From Lachnospiraceae bacterium (lineage in GTDB: Bacteria > Bacillota > Clostridia > Lachnospirales > Lachnospiraceae), in NCBI GenBank assembly GCA_017443685.1, contig JAFSYD010000183.1:1-6325 (forward strand): a DNA stretch of 6,325 nt, read 5' to 3'. Below, piece after piece: positions 1 to 5,480 of this stretch. Position 1 is the stretch's first letter; the number at the start of each line of letters is the position of its first letter. The notes beneath the pieces are model-generated. The model made no database searches, was not told where the DNA came from, and saw only the letters and a list, made by a program, of their open reading frames with translations. The translations under genes and the position numbers were made by a program.

Positions 1-2
1 AG

Positions 3-725
3 AGGGTGCTGGTGTCGGATATCGCCGGGACGACGCGGGATGCGGTCGATTCCCGGGTGAAGTATCATGGAAGAGAGTATATTTTGATCGATACGGCCGG
101 CATCCGGCGTAAAAGCAAGATCAAAGAGGATCTCGAGCGCTACAGTATTATACGGGCGGTTGCGGCGGTGGAAAAGGCTGACGTCGTCATCATCATGATC
201 GACGCGACCGAGGGTGTGACCGAACAGGATGCGAAGATCGCCGGGATCGCGCATGACAGGGGCAAGGGTATCATCATCGCAGTCAATAAATGGGATGCGA
301 TCGAAAAAGACAACCATACGATGAAGGAGCATGAGACGAAGATCCGACAGGTGTTAAGCTTTATGCCCTACGCCGAGATCATATATATTTCGGCGCTGTC
401 GGGGCAGCGGATCGCGCAGATCTATGACAGGATCGACGCCGTTCTGGCAAGCAATGCCATGCGCATTGCGACCGGCGTGCTGAATGAGATCATTACCGAA
501 GCGGTAGCTTTGCAGCAGCCGCCGACGGATAAGGGCAGGCGTTTGAAAATATTCTACGCGACACAGGCTTCGGTCAAGCCTCCGACGTTTGTGATCTTTG
601 TGAATGACAGGCAGCTGATGCATTTTTCCTATTTGCGTTACCTGGAGAACCGCATCCGAGAGGCGTTCGGCTTCAAAGGAACGTCGTTGAAATTTATCAC
701 AAGGGAGCGAAAGGAAGAGGGCTGA
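3..725 (+). CDS. der: Ribosome assembly GTPase Der (EngA), C-terminal part; 5' end outside window
   Basis: Der is a tandem-G-domain GTPase needed for maturation of the 50S ribosomal subunit. The window opens inside the second G domain, because a single G domain is followed by the C-terminal KH-like domain. Numbering from the codon at base 6, visible motifs are GTTRD (residues 8-12, switch I/G2), DTAG (29-32, G3), NKWD (94-97, G4, guanine specificity) and SAL (129-131, G5). The KH-like domain runs from about 150 to the end and finishes in the basic FITRERKEEG tail usual for the family. Full-length Der is about 440 residues, so roughly 200 residues, including G domain 1 and the second P-loop, lie upstream. 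The frame is open to the window edge, so the GTG at base 6 is an internal Val, not a start. The TGA overlaps the plsY ATG by one base, which implies translational coupling. Identification is secure. Confidence 0.97.
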   Translation, partial: RVLVSDIAGTTRDAVDSRVKYHGREYILIDTAGIRRKSKIKEDLERYSIIRAVAAVEKADVVIIMIDATEGVTEQDAKIAGIAHDRGKGIIIAVNKWDAIEKDNHTMKEHETKIRQVLSFMPYAEIIYISALSGQRIAQIYDRIDAVLASNAMRIATGVLNEIITEAVALQQPPTDKGRRLKIFYATQASVKPPTFVIFVNDRQLMHFSYLRYLENRIREAFGFKGTSLKFITRERKEEG

Positions 726-1399
726 TGATTGCGGCAAGGGTGATCTCCCTGTGTATCGGCTACGTTTGCGGACTGTTTTTGGGCGGATACTTTATTGGGA
801 AAATAAAACATAAAGACATTCGCGAGTTCGGCTCGGGCAATGTCGGAACGACCAACGCGACAAGGGCGTTCGGCCTCAAGGGCGGACTGTTCACGCTCGT
901 TTGTGACATTGTAAAAGGCTTTGTCGCGGCGGGAATTGTCTGTATGATCTTTAAAGGAAAATATGACGGACTGACTGTAAAGCTGTTGGCGTCTTACGCG
1001 GCGTTCGGCGCGATGCTGGGACATATGTTCCCGTTTTACATGGGTTTTAAGGGAGGAAAGGGCGTAGCGACGAGTTTGAGCTTTCTGGCACTTTGCGTCC
1101 CGCAGACGATACCGCTTTGCGTGCTGACCTTCATCGTTGTGGTGGTACTGACCAGATACGTCTCGCTTGGTTCGATCCTTGGGGTGATCGTGGTCGTACT
1201 CCAGCTGTTCCTTTTCGGATCCCGCGGCCGGCTCTTCTATTCCGGGGCGATGCTAAAAGAGGTGACTGTGCTCGTATGTGTGGCGGCGGTGATCGTTATC
1301 ATAAAGCATCATGAGAACATCGGACGGCTGCTTCGCGGGGAAGAGAATAAGTTCGGTCGTAAGCGCAAAGCGGACAAAAGCAGTCATATGCAGTCATAA
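725..1399 (+). CDS. plsY: Glycerol-3-phosphate acyltransferase PlsY (acyl-phosphate dependent)
   Basis: PlsY is an integral membrane enzyme that transfers an acyl group from acyl-phosphate to sn-glycerol-3-phosphate, giving lysophosphatidic acid, the first step of phospholipid synthesis. The 224-residue protein has the three family signatures: GSGNVGTTNATR (36-47), GHMFPFYMGFKGGKGVAT (99-116) and RYVSLGSI (144-151), then HHENIGRLLRGEENKFG (195-211). Hydrophobic stretches near 4-24, 56-76, 85-105, 118-143, 147-165 and 180-194 fit a multi-pass protein. The first signature has Thr at 42 where the usual consensus is GATN. The C-terminus carries about a dozen extra basic/polar residues after the last motif. 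The ATG lies inside the der stop (TGATG), preceded by the purine-rich AAGGAAGAGG at 711-720. GpsA, which makes its substrate, is encoded next. Confidence 0.96.
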   Translation: MIAARVISLCIGYVCGLFLGGYFIGKIKHKDIREFGSGNVGTTNATRAFGLKGGLFTLVCDIVKGFVAAGIVCMIFKGKYDGLTVKLLASYAAFGAMLGHMFPFYMGFKGGKGVATSLSFLALCVPQTIPLCVLTFIVVVVLTRYVSLGSILGVIVVVLQLFLFGSRGRLFYSGAMLKEVTVLVCVAAVIVIIKHHENIGRLLRGEENKFGRKRKADKSSHMQS

Positions 1400-1431
1400 A
1401 AAAGCGCTGTGCCGATAATTTGCGCAATTGG

Positions 1432-1460
1432 TTGAATTATATTGCAACAAAATTTATATG
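1432..1460 (+). promoter_or_regulatory. Weak candidate promoter upstream of gpsA
   Basis: In the AT-rich 80-base gap between plsY and gpsA, TTGAAT (1432-1437) and TATATG (1455-1460) are separated by 17 bases. Each hexamer matches the sigma-A consensus at four of six positions. The predicted transcript would start only about 14 bases before the gpsA ATG, right at the ribosome binding site, which counts against it. A perfect TATAAT at 1474-1479 ends one base before the ATG and has no -35 partner. gpsA may simply be read through from plsY. Confidence 0.25.
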
Positions 1461-1465
1461 TGTTA

Positions 1466-1473
1466 AAAGAGGA
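1466..1473 (+). promoter_or_regulatory. Ribosome binding site that fixes the gpsA start
   Basis: AAAGAGGA ends 7 bases before the ATG at 1481. It lies downstream of the alternative TTG start at 1442, so it supports the ATG at 1481, whose product begins directly with the Rossmann strand MANVTVLGSG. Confidence 0.75.
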
Positions 1474-1480
1474 TATAATT

Positions 1481-2485
1481 ATGGCAAATGTTACGGTATT
1501 AGGTTCGGGAAGCTGGGGGACGGCGTTGGCGGTTCTGCTTTGCGGCAATGGACATGACGTGATCCTTTGGTCGTATTTGCAGGAAGAAGTCGATGAAATG
1601 AAAAGAACTCATCGCAACCTGAAATTAAATGATAACTTACTTCCGGACAAGCTGCATTTAACGGCAGATATGGAAGAAGCAACGACGAACCGCGATCTGA
1701 TCGTATTTGCGGTGCCGTCCTTTGCGACGCGGCAGACAGCGCACAACGTTTCTTCGCTGATCCCGGAAGGCCAGCAGGTGATCACAGTGTCAAAAGGAAT
1801 CGAAGAGGAGACACTTTTGACACAATGTGATATAATAGAACAGGAAATCCCACAGGCGCAGGTCGGTATCTTAAGCGGACCGTCCCACGCGGAGGAGGTG
1901 ATCGTCTCGCTTCCTACCGCGGTGGTTGCGGGAGCGAAGACCAGACAGCTTGCGGTGTTTACGCAGGAAATTTTCATGAACGACTATTTCCGTGTATATA
2001 CGAGCCCGGATGTGGTCGGTATCGAGGTCGGCGGTTCATTAAAGAACGTAATCGCGTTGGCAAGCGGGATGGCCGGCGGATTGGGCTACGGGGATAATGC
2101 CAGAGCGGCGCTGATTACCCGGGGACTGCGGGAGATCACCGCGATCGCGACCGCTATGGGCGGCAAGGCCGAGACACTGGGCGGATTAGCCGGCGTCGGT
2201 GACCTGATCGTGACCTGCTCGTCGCTGCACAGCCGTAATTACATGGCTGGCTTTCATATCGGCGAGGGCGATACGCCGAAGGAGGCGCAGGATAAGGTCG
2301 GCATGGTTGTCGAGGGCGTGTATTCGGCTAAGGCCGGGCTTGCGCTCGGGAAGAAGTTCGGTATCGAGCTTCCGATCATCGAGAAGGTGAATCAGGTATT
2401 ATTCGAAGATAAGCCGGCACGGGACGGCGTGATGGAGCTTATGAAGCGTGATAAGAAGAGCGAGATCGAGGGGATCGCATGGTAG
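1481..2485 (+). CDS. gpsA: Glycerol-3-phosphate dehydrogenase [NAD(P)+] GpsA
   Basis: GpsA is a cytosolic enzyme that reduces dihydroxyacetone phosphate to sn-glycerol-3-phosphate, the backbone precursor for phospholipids. The 334-residue product has the usual family length. The N-terminal Rossmann fold shows the dinucleotide-binding GSGSWGTALA (8-17). SKGIE (104-108) supplies a conserved active-site Lys, LSGPSHAEEV (131-140) is the interdomain signature, and VGGSLKNVIAL (183-193) holds the catalytic Lys188. GDNARAALITRGL (204-216) and LAGVGDLIVTCSS (236-248, with Asp241) complete the substrate site. All key residues are present. The start at 1481 is preferred over the in-frame TTG at 1442 because of the ribosome binding site and because the 13 extra residues precede the Rossmann strand without resembling the family. 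Its 3' end overlaps dut by 7 bases. Together with plsY it forms a two-step phospholipid-initiation module. Confidence 0.97.
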   Translation: MANVTVLGSGSWGTALAVLLCGNGHDVILWSYLQEEVDEMKRTHRNLKLNDNLLPDKLHLTADMEEATTNRDLIVFAVPSFATRQTAHNVSSLIPEGQQVITVSKGIEEETLLTQCDIIEQEIPQAQVGILSGPSHAEEVIVSLPTAVVAGAKTRQLAVFTQEIFMNDYFRVYTSPDVVGIEVGGSLKNVIALASGMAGGLGYGDNARAALITRGLREITAIATAMGGKAETLGGLAGVGDLIVTCSSLHSRNYMAGFHIGEGDTPKEAQDKVGMVVEGVYSAKAGLALGKKFGIELPIIEKVNQVLFEDKPARDGVMELMKRDKKSEIEGIAW

Positions 2486-2913
2486 TACAGATAAAAAAGC
2501 TGACGGATACGGCACGGCTGCCTGCGCGCGGTTCCGCATATGCGGCCGGCTATGATCTGGTTGCCGATCTTACGGAGGATGTCACGATAGCGCCGCATAC
2601 GACTGCAATGATCGGGACGGGACTTTCGGCGGCGATTCCGGAAGGGTATTATGGCGGCGTTTTTGCAAGGAGCGGTCTTGCGGCAAAAGAGAGCTTGCGC
2701 CCGGCAAACTGTGTCGGCGTGATCGATGCCGATTACAGGGGAGAGATCAGGGTTGCTCTGCATAATGACGGTGATGCGCCGCGGGTGATACAGGCAGGCG
2801 AGCGGATCGCACAGTTAGTGATCTGTCCGTTTCTGGCAGTGGATTTTTCAGAGACAGAGGAGTTATCCGATACGGCGAGGGGAAGCGGCGGCTTCGGTTC
2901 AACCGGACGTTAG
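2479..2913 (+). CDS. dut: Deoxyuridine 5'-triphosphate nucleotidohydrolase (dUTPase)
   Basis: This trimeric dUTPase hydrolyses dUTP to dUMP and pyrophosphate, keeping uracil out of DNA and feeding dTMP synthesis. The 144-residue length is normal, and all five motifs are present in order: AAGYDL (22-27), ARSGLA (63-68), GVIDADYRGEIRVAL (80-94, with catalytic Asp83 and the uracil-pocket Tyr86), GERIAQLVI (107-115) and the P-loop-like RGSGGFGSTGR at the extreme C-terminus (134-144). The intact fifth motif implies an active enzyme. The ATG lies within the end of gpsA, with GAGGGG at 2468-2473 five bases upstream, so it is probably co-translated with gpsA. Nothing suggests a phage origin: the sequence style matches its neighbours. 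Confidence 0.96.
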   Translation: MVVQIKKLTDTARLPARGSAYAAGYDLVADLTEDVTIAPHTTAMIGTGLSAAIPEGYYGGVFARSGLAAKESLRPANCVGVIDADYRGEIRVALHNDGDAPRVIQAGERIAQLVICPFLAVDFSETEELSDTARGSGGFGSTGR

Positions 2914-2957
2914 GGATCATATCAATTGGATCCGGCCGGAAACGACGAAAGGGAAAG

Positions 2958-2982
2958 ATATGGATCGCGTGACGATCCGTAT
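2958..2982 (+). other. Hairpin in the leader of the phosphoribosyltransferase gene
   Basis: ATATGGATC (2958-2966) pairs with GATCCGTAT (2974-2982), nine pairs including one G-U. Bases 2967 and 2973 add a G-C pair, leaving a 5-base loop. It ends nine bases before the strong AAGGAGGG site. No T-run follows, so it is not a standard terminator. It could act in mRNA stability or translation, but this is inference from sequence pairing only. Confidence 0.5.
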
Positions 2983-2991
2983 ATTATAAAC

Positions 2992-2999
2992 AAGGAGGG
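2992..2999 (+). promoter_or_regulatory. Strong ribosome binding site for the phosphoribosyltransferase gene
   Basis: AAGGAGGG ends eight bases before the ATG at 3008. It is a near-perfect match to the 16S 3' end and fixes the start. Confidence 0.85.
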
Positions 3000-3007
3000 T
3001 TATATTT

Positions 3008-3661
3008 ATGGATTCGATCAGAGACCGAATGGTCAAATTCTCATCGAGAGACGACAATAGCGTTATGATCAACGCGACGCAGGGGCATTTTGCCACCAGT
3101 CAGTCTCACATCAATTACTACATCGACGTTACACGAATGAAGGTGCGCGTCAAGGAAGCGGAGGAAGCGGCCAAGAGCCTGCGGTCGAAGCTTTTGCATC
3201 ATGTCGATCTTGTGGATTCCATTGTATGTTTAGACGGTACCGAGCTGATCGCCGGTTTTTTGGCGCAGGAGCTTGAAGCGAGTGATTTTCATATGACGAA
3301 CCGCCATGAGACCATGTACGTTGCGGCACCCGAGGAGAACTCGATCCATCAGTTTATGTTCCGGGAGAATATCCGCCCGGCGATCGAAGGGAAGAATGTT
3401 CTCGTGATGGTTGCGACGATGACGACAGGCGAGACGGTGCGGCGTTCGATCGAGTGCATCGAGTATTACGGCGGTACGGTTAAGGGAGTTATCGCAATTT
3501 TCTCAACGATGCTTTATGTCAACGGCATTCAGGTGTATTCGCTGTTTGACCAGCAGGATTTCCCGGGATATGCGACGTTCGCGCAGTTAGACTGCCCGTA
3601 TTGCAGACGGGGGATTCCGATCGAGGCCATGGTGAACGGTTACGGCTACGCAAAGTTATGA
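3008..3661 (+). CDS. Phosphoribosyltransferase-fold protein, orotate phosphoribosyltransferase-like, with degenerate PRPP loop
   Basis: The 217-residue product has the length and general layout of a type I phosphoribosyltransferase related to orotate phosphoribosyltransferases. CLDGTELIAGFLAQEL (75-90) corresponds in position to the pyrophosphate-loop region, and VLVMVATMTTGETV (131-144) to the PRPP-binding strand and loop. In active family members that strand ends in two acidic residues (for example EDVITTG or DDVITTG). Here Val135 and Ala136 replace them, while TTGET is kept. The C-terminus has CPYC (196-199), a possible metal or redox site. The N-terminal stretch HFATSQSHINYYIDVTRMK (27-45) looks well defined, but I cannot assign it a role. 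Similar proteins are often named orotate phosphoribosyltransferase by homology, but the missing acidic pair makes that function doubtful. It could be a ligand-sensing regulator or a transferase with altered chemistry. No pyr genes flank it. No gene symbol is given for this reason. Confidence 0.75.
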   Translation: MDSIRDRMVKFSSRDDNSVMINATQGHFATSQSHINYYIDVTRMKVRVKEAEEAAKSLRSKLLHHVDLVDSIVCLDGTELIAGFLAQELEASDFHMTNRHETMYVAAPEENSIHQFMFRENIRPAIEGKNVLVMVATMTTGETVRRSIECIEYYGGTVKGVIAIFSTMLYVNGIQVYSLFDQQDFPGYATFAQLDCPYCRRGIPIEAMVNGYGYAKL

Positions 3662-3697
3662 TTGGTTTTCATTACTACTACATTTTGTGTTTTGTAC

Positions 3698-3726
3698 TTG
3701 AATTTTTGTCGTAAAACCACTATACT
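3698..3726 (+). promoter_or_regulatory. Probable sigma-A-type promoter for scpA-scpB
   Basis: TTGAAT (3698-3703) and TATACT (3721-3726) are separated by an ideal 17 bases within an AT-rich gap after the preceding gene's stop. The hexamers match consensus at four and five of six positions. Transcription would begin near 3733, leaving about 60 bases of leader before the scpA ATG at 3796. That position also argues against an upstream start at 3736, which would be essentially leaderless. Confidence 0.6.
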
Positions 3727-3781
3727 TACTCTGATATGCGCAGTTTTGTCCGCAAAGGAGACGGGGCGGCGCACGAGAATG

Positions 3782-3787
3782 AAGGAG
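3782..3787 (+). promoter_or_regulatory. Ribosome binding site that fixes the scpA start
   Basis: AAGGAG ends eight bases before the ATG at 3796. It supports that start over the in-frame ATG at 3736. Confidence 0.8.
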
Positions 3788-3795
3788 TAAGCGAA

Positions 3796-4548
3796 ATGGA
3801 ATTACAGGTACATTTACCGGTTTTTGAAGGACCGCTCGATCTGCTTTTGCACCTGATCGACAAGAATAAGGTGGACATCTATGATATCCCGATCGTTGTG
3901 ATCACCGATCAGTATCTTGCGTACGTGGACGAAATGAAGCGGCAGGATCTGAATGTGATGAGCGAATTTCTCGTGATGGCAGCAACGCTTTTGTCGATCA
4001 AGTCGAAGATGCTGCTGCCGAAGGCAGTGAAGGAAGACGAGGAGGAGGAAGATCCGCGGGCGGAGCTGGTTCAGCAGCTGTTGGAATACAAGATGTATAA
4101 GTACATCGCGTATGAGCTTAAGGACAAGCAGGTGGACGCCGATCACGTACTGTTCAAGCTGCCCACCATCCCCGATGAGGTGAAAAGCTACGAGGAGCCG
4201 GTGGACGTTTGCGAACTGTTGAGTGACATATCGCTCAATAAGCTTAACGATATCTTCCAGGCGGTTCTGCGCAGGGAGAAGGGGCGGATCGACCCGATCC
4301 GTTCCAAGTTCGGCGAGATCAAAAAGGAAGAGGTCTCGATGGACGAAAAAATGGTGTATGTAAAGGACTTCGCCAGGCTGCACCGGATGTTTTCGTTCCG
4401 GCAGCTGTTAGAGGCGCAGTGCACGAAGACGGAGATCATAGTGACTTTCCTTTGCATATTGGAGATGATCCGTTTCGGGCAGGTCACGATCGTACAGGAG
4501 CATATATTCGATGATATCCAGATCGAGTCACAACTTGCCGCGGCGTAA
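3796..4548 (+). CDS. scpA: Segregation and condensation protein A (kleisin subunit of SMC complex)
   Basis: ScpA is the kleisin that bridges the SMC head domains and binds ScpB in the bacterial condensin complex, which organises and separates replicated chromosomes. The 250-residue product begins with the family hallmark FEGPLDLLLHLI (10-21), followed by EFLVMAATLLSIKSKMLLP (57-75), part of the N-terminal helical domain that contacts the SMC neck. An acidic patch, EDEEEED (80-86), and a variable middle follow. The C-terminal winged-helix domain (about 183-250, including TEIIVTFLCILEMIRFGQV at 212-230) contacts the SMC cap. The start at 3796 gives the canonical N-terminus and has a good ribosome binding site. 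The in-frame ATG at 3736 would add 20 residues unlike the family. scpB follows, as in most Bacillota, but unusually far away. Confidence 0.96.
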   Translation: MELQVHLPVFEGPLDLLLHLIDKNKVDIYDIPIVVITDQYLAYVDEMKRQDLNVMSEFLVMAATLLSIKSKMLLPKAVKEDEEEEDPRAELVQQLLEYKMYKYIAYELKDKQVDADHVLFKLPTIPDEVKSYEEPVDVCELLSDISLNKLNDIFQAVLRREKGRIDPIRSKFGEIKKEEVSMDEKMVYVKDFARLHRMFSFRQLLEAQCTKTEIIVTFLCILEMIRFGQVTIVQEHIFDDIQIESQLAAA

Positions 4549-4717
4549 CCGGCCGCATGGAAGAAGGGAAGAACGGCGGGCTAAGCTTGCGTCGATCCGC
4601 AGAAGATTTGCTTTGATAGCGCCGGGCAGTTTTCCTGATGCCGGGACAGTCCGCGGGGCACATATGCCGGCTGCACCCGGGGCGGACGGATCACAAGAGG
4701 CGTTGGAAGAAAAAGAA

Positions 4718-4743
4718 GGCATTCCGCAGCAAGCTGCGGTGCC
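4718..4743 (+). other. Strong hairpin directly before the scpB ribosome binding site
   Basis: CCGCAGC (4724-4730) and GCTGCGG (4733-4739) are perfect inverted arms around AA. GGCA (4718-4721) and TGCC (4740-4743) extend the stem outside a 2-base TT bulge. Realistically the central C-G closes a CAAG tetraloop. There is no T-run, so it is not an intrinsic terminator. It abuts the purine stretch serving scpB. If this region is instead translated as an scpB extension, the pairing would be incidental. Confidence 0.5.
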
Positions 4744-4744
4744 G

Positions 4745-4752
4745 GGAAAGGA
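4745..4752 (+). promoter_or_regulatory. Probable ribosome binding site for scpB
   Basis: GGAAAGGA ends ten bases before the ATG at 4763 and only four before the in-frame GTG at 4757, so the ATG is preferred. The match is moderate. A competing AGGAG at 4496-4500 precedes the far-upstream in-frame ATG at 4511, inside scpA. Confidence 0.5.
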
Positions 4753-4762
4753 TGACGTGCCG

Positions 4763-5332
4763 ATGACATCCCATGCGACCATCATCGAAGGAATCCTCTT
4801 TGCGATGGGGAATTCCGTTGAGGTGGCGCGGATCGCGGAAGCGGTAGGGATCACCGAAGAGGAAGCCGTAAAGGAACTGGATGCCCTGGCACGGAAGTAC
4901 GAAAGAGGCAAGCGCGGGATCAGGCTGTTAAAGCTGGAGAATTCCTACCAGATGTGTACGGCAGGCGAGATATACGAGTACCTGATCAGGATCGCAAAGC
5001 AGCCCAAAAAGGCTGTTTTAACGGATGTCCTGCTGGAGACGCTTTCGATCATTGCGTACAAGCAGCCGGTGACGAAAGCCGAGATCGAGAAGATCCGCGG
5101 CGTATCCTGCGATCATGCGGTAAGCAAGCTTGTGGAGTATCACCTGGTAGAGGAGATTGGGCGCTTAGAGGCGCCGGGAAGGCCGATGATGTTCGGGACG
5201 ACAGAGGATTTCCTTCGTTCGTTCGGCGTGACGAGCATTTCCGATCTGCCGACTTTAAATCCTGTCCAGGTTGAAGAGTTTAAGCTGCAGGCGGAAGCCG
5301 AGGCGAACGAGACATTGAGCGTAGACATATAG
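4763..5332 (+). CDS. scpB: Segregation and condensation protein B (winged-helix ScpA partner)
   Basis: ScpB is a dimeric double winged-helix protein that binds the middle of ScpA and is required for SMC-ScpAB function on the chromosome. From the chosen ATG it has 189 residues, close to the usual family length. The first winged helix starts at IIEGILFAMGNSVEVARIAE (7-26). The second carries the signature ETLSIIAYKQPVTKAEIEKI (92-111) with RGV following. GRLEAPGRPMMFGTTEDFL (133-151) and FGVTSISDLP (154-163) match the conserved end of the domain. A short acidic tail follows. The reading frame is open upstream to 4511, inside scpA, with in-frame ATGs at 4664 and 4511. A start at 4664 would add 33 Ala/Pro/Glu-rich residues, and one at 4511 would add 84 residues beginning very basic. 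I chose 4763 because homology-like sequence begins there. The identity is secure but the start is not. Confidence 0.93.
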   Translation: MTSHATIIEGILFAMGNSVEVARIAEAVGITEEEAVKELDALARKYERGKRGIRLLKLENSYQMCTAGEIYEYLIRIAKQPKKAVLTDVLLETLSIIAYKQPVTKAEIEKIRGVSCDHAVSKLVEYHLVEEIGRLEAPGRPMMFGTTEDFLRSFGVTSISDLPTLNPVQVEEFKLQAEAEANETLSVDI

Positions 5333-5341
5333 GGTTCATCG

Positions 5342-5369
5342 GCTTATACCGGCAGCCTGTGGTGTAAGC
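5342..5369 (+). other. Leader hairpin 1 between scpB and the carboxyltransferase gene
   Basis: GCTTATACC (5342-5350) pairs with GGTGTAAGC (5361-5369), nine pairs with one G-U, around a 10-base loop. It starts nine bases after the scpB stop. The following bases, AAGGTATTAAT, are not a T-run, so it is at best a weak or factor-assisted terminator. A role in protecting the scpB mRNA 3' end is an alternative. Confidence 0.5.
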
Positions 5370-5394
5370 AAGGTATTAATATACGGTTATAGAG

Positions 5395-5438
5395 CCTAGT
5401 ACTGTCCGAGAACGAAGTGATCGGGTAACAGTACTGGG
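5395..5438 (+). other. Leader hairpin 2, long stem with bulge, before the carboxyltransferase gene
   Basis: CCTAGTACTGT (5395-5405) pairs with ACAGTACTGGG (5428-5438), eleven pairs with one G-U. CCGA (5406-5409) then pairs with TCGG (5421-5424), leaving GTA (5425-5427) as a one-sided bulge and an 11-base loop. Fifteen pairs in about 44 bases is clearly structured. There is no T-run after it. I do not recognise it as a named riboswitch or T-box, and it lacks the T-box GGTGG element. It is a candidate cis-acting RNA. Confidence 0.6.
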
Positions 5439-5441
5439 TCC

Positions 5442-5449
5442 GACCGGTC
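5442..5449 (+). repeat. GACCGGTC palindrome in the leader
   Basis: This perfect 8-base palindrome lies four bases after leader hairpin 2. GGTC at 5437-5440 could pair with it in an alternative fold. It could also be a dimeric protein-binding half-site pair. Its short length makes either reading tentative. Confidence 0.3.
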
Positions 5450-5480
5450 AGAGTAAGTCAAATATTTCTTGCAGTAATAT

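Noticed and set aside
1420..1446. TTGCGCAA palindrome and the GCAAT/ATTGC pair in the plsY-gpsA gap
   Set aside because: The arms are only 5 bases with a long AT-rich loop, and there is no T-run; too weak to call a terminator or operator.
1474..1479. Perfect TATAAT just before the gpsA ATG
   Set aside because: It ends one base before the start codon and has no -35 element at a workable distance. It would give a leaderless transcript, while a ribosome binding site is present.
3814..4383. Long reverse-strand open frame (189 codons) opposite scpA
   Set aside because: It lies wholly within scpA, has low-complexity composition rich in Leu, His and Gln, shows no recognisable domain, and is explained as a shadow of scpA codon bias.
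4558..4617. Small 19-codon ORF just after the scpA stop, starting at ATG 4558
   Set aside because: No ribosome binding site precedes it, and the sequence has no recognisable features; it most likely occurs by chance.
5342..5380. Intrinsic terminator for scpAB
   Set aside because: The hairpin is real by pairing but is followed by AAGGTATTAAT rather than a T-run, and its stem is not GC-rich.
5395..5425. Part of an rRNA gene (the CCTAGTAC start resembles a 23S segment)
   Set aside because: The similarity stops after eight bases, and the surrounding sequence does not follow rRNA.
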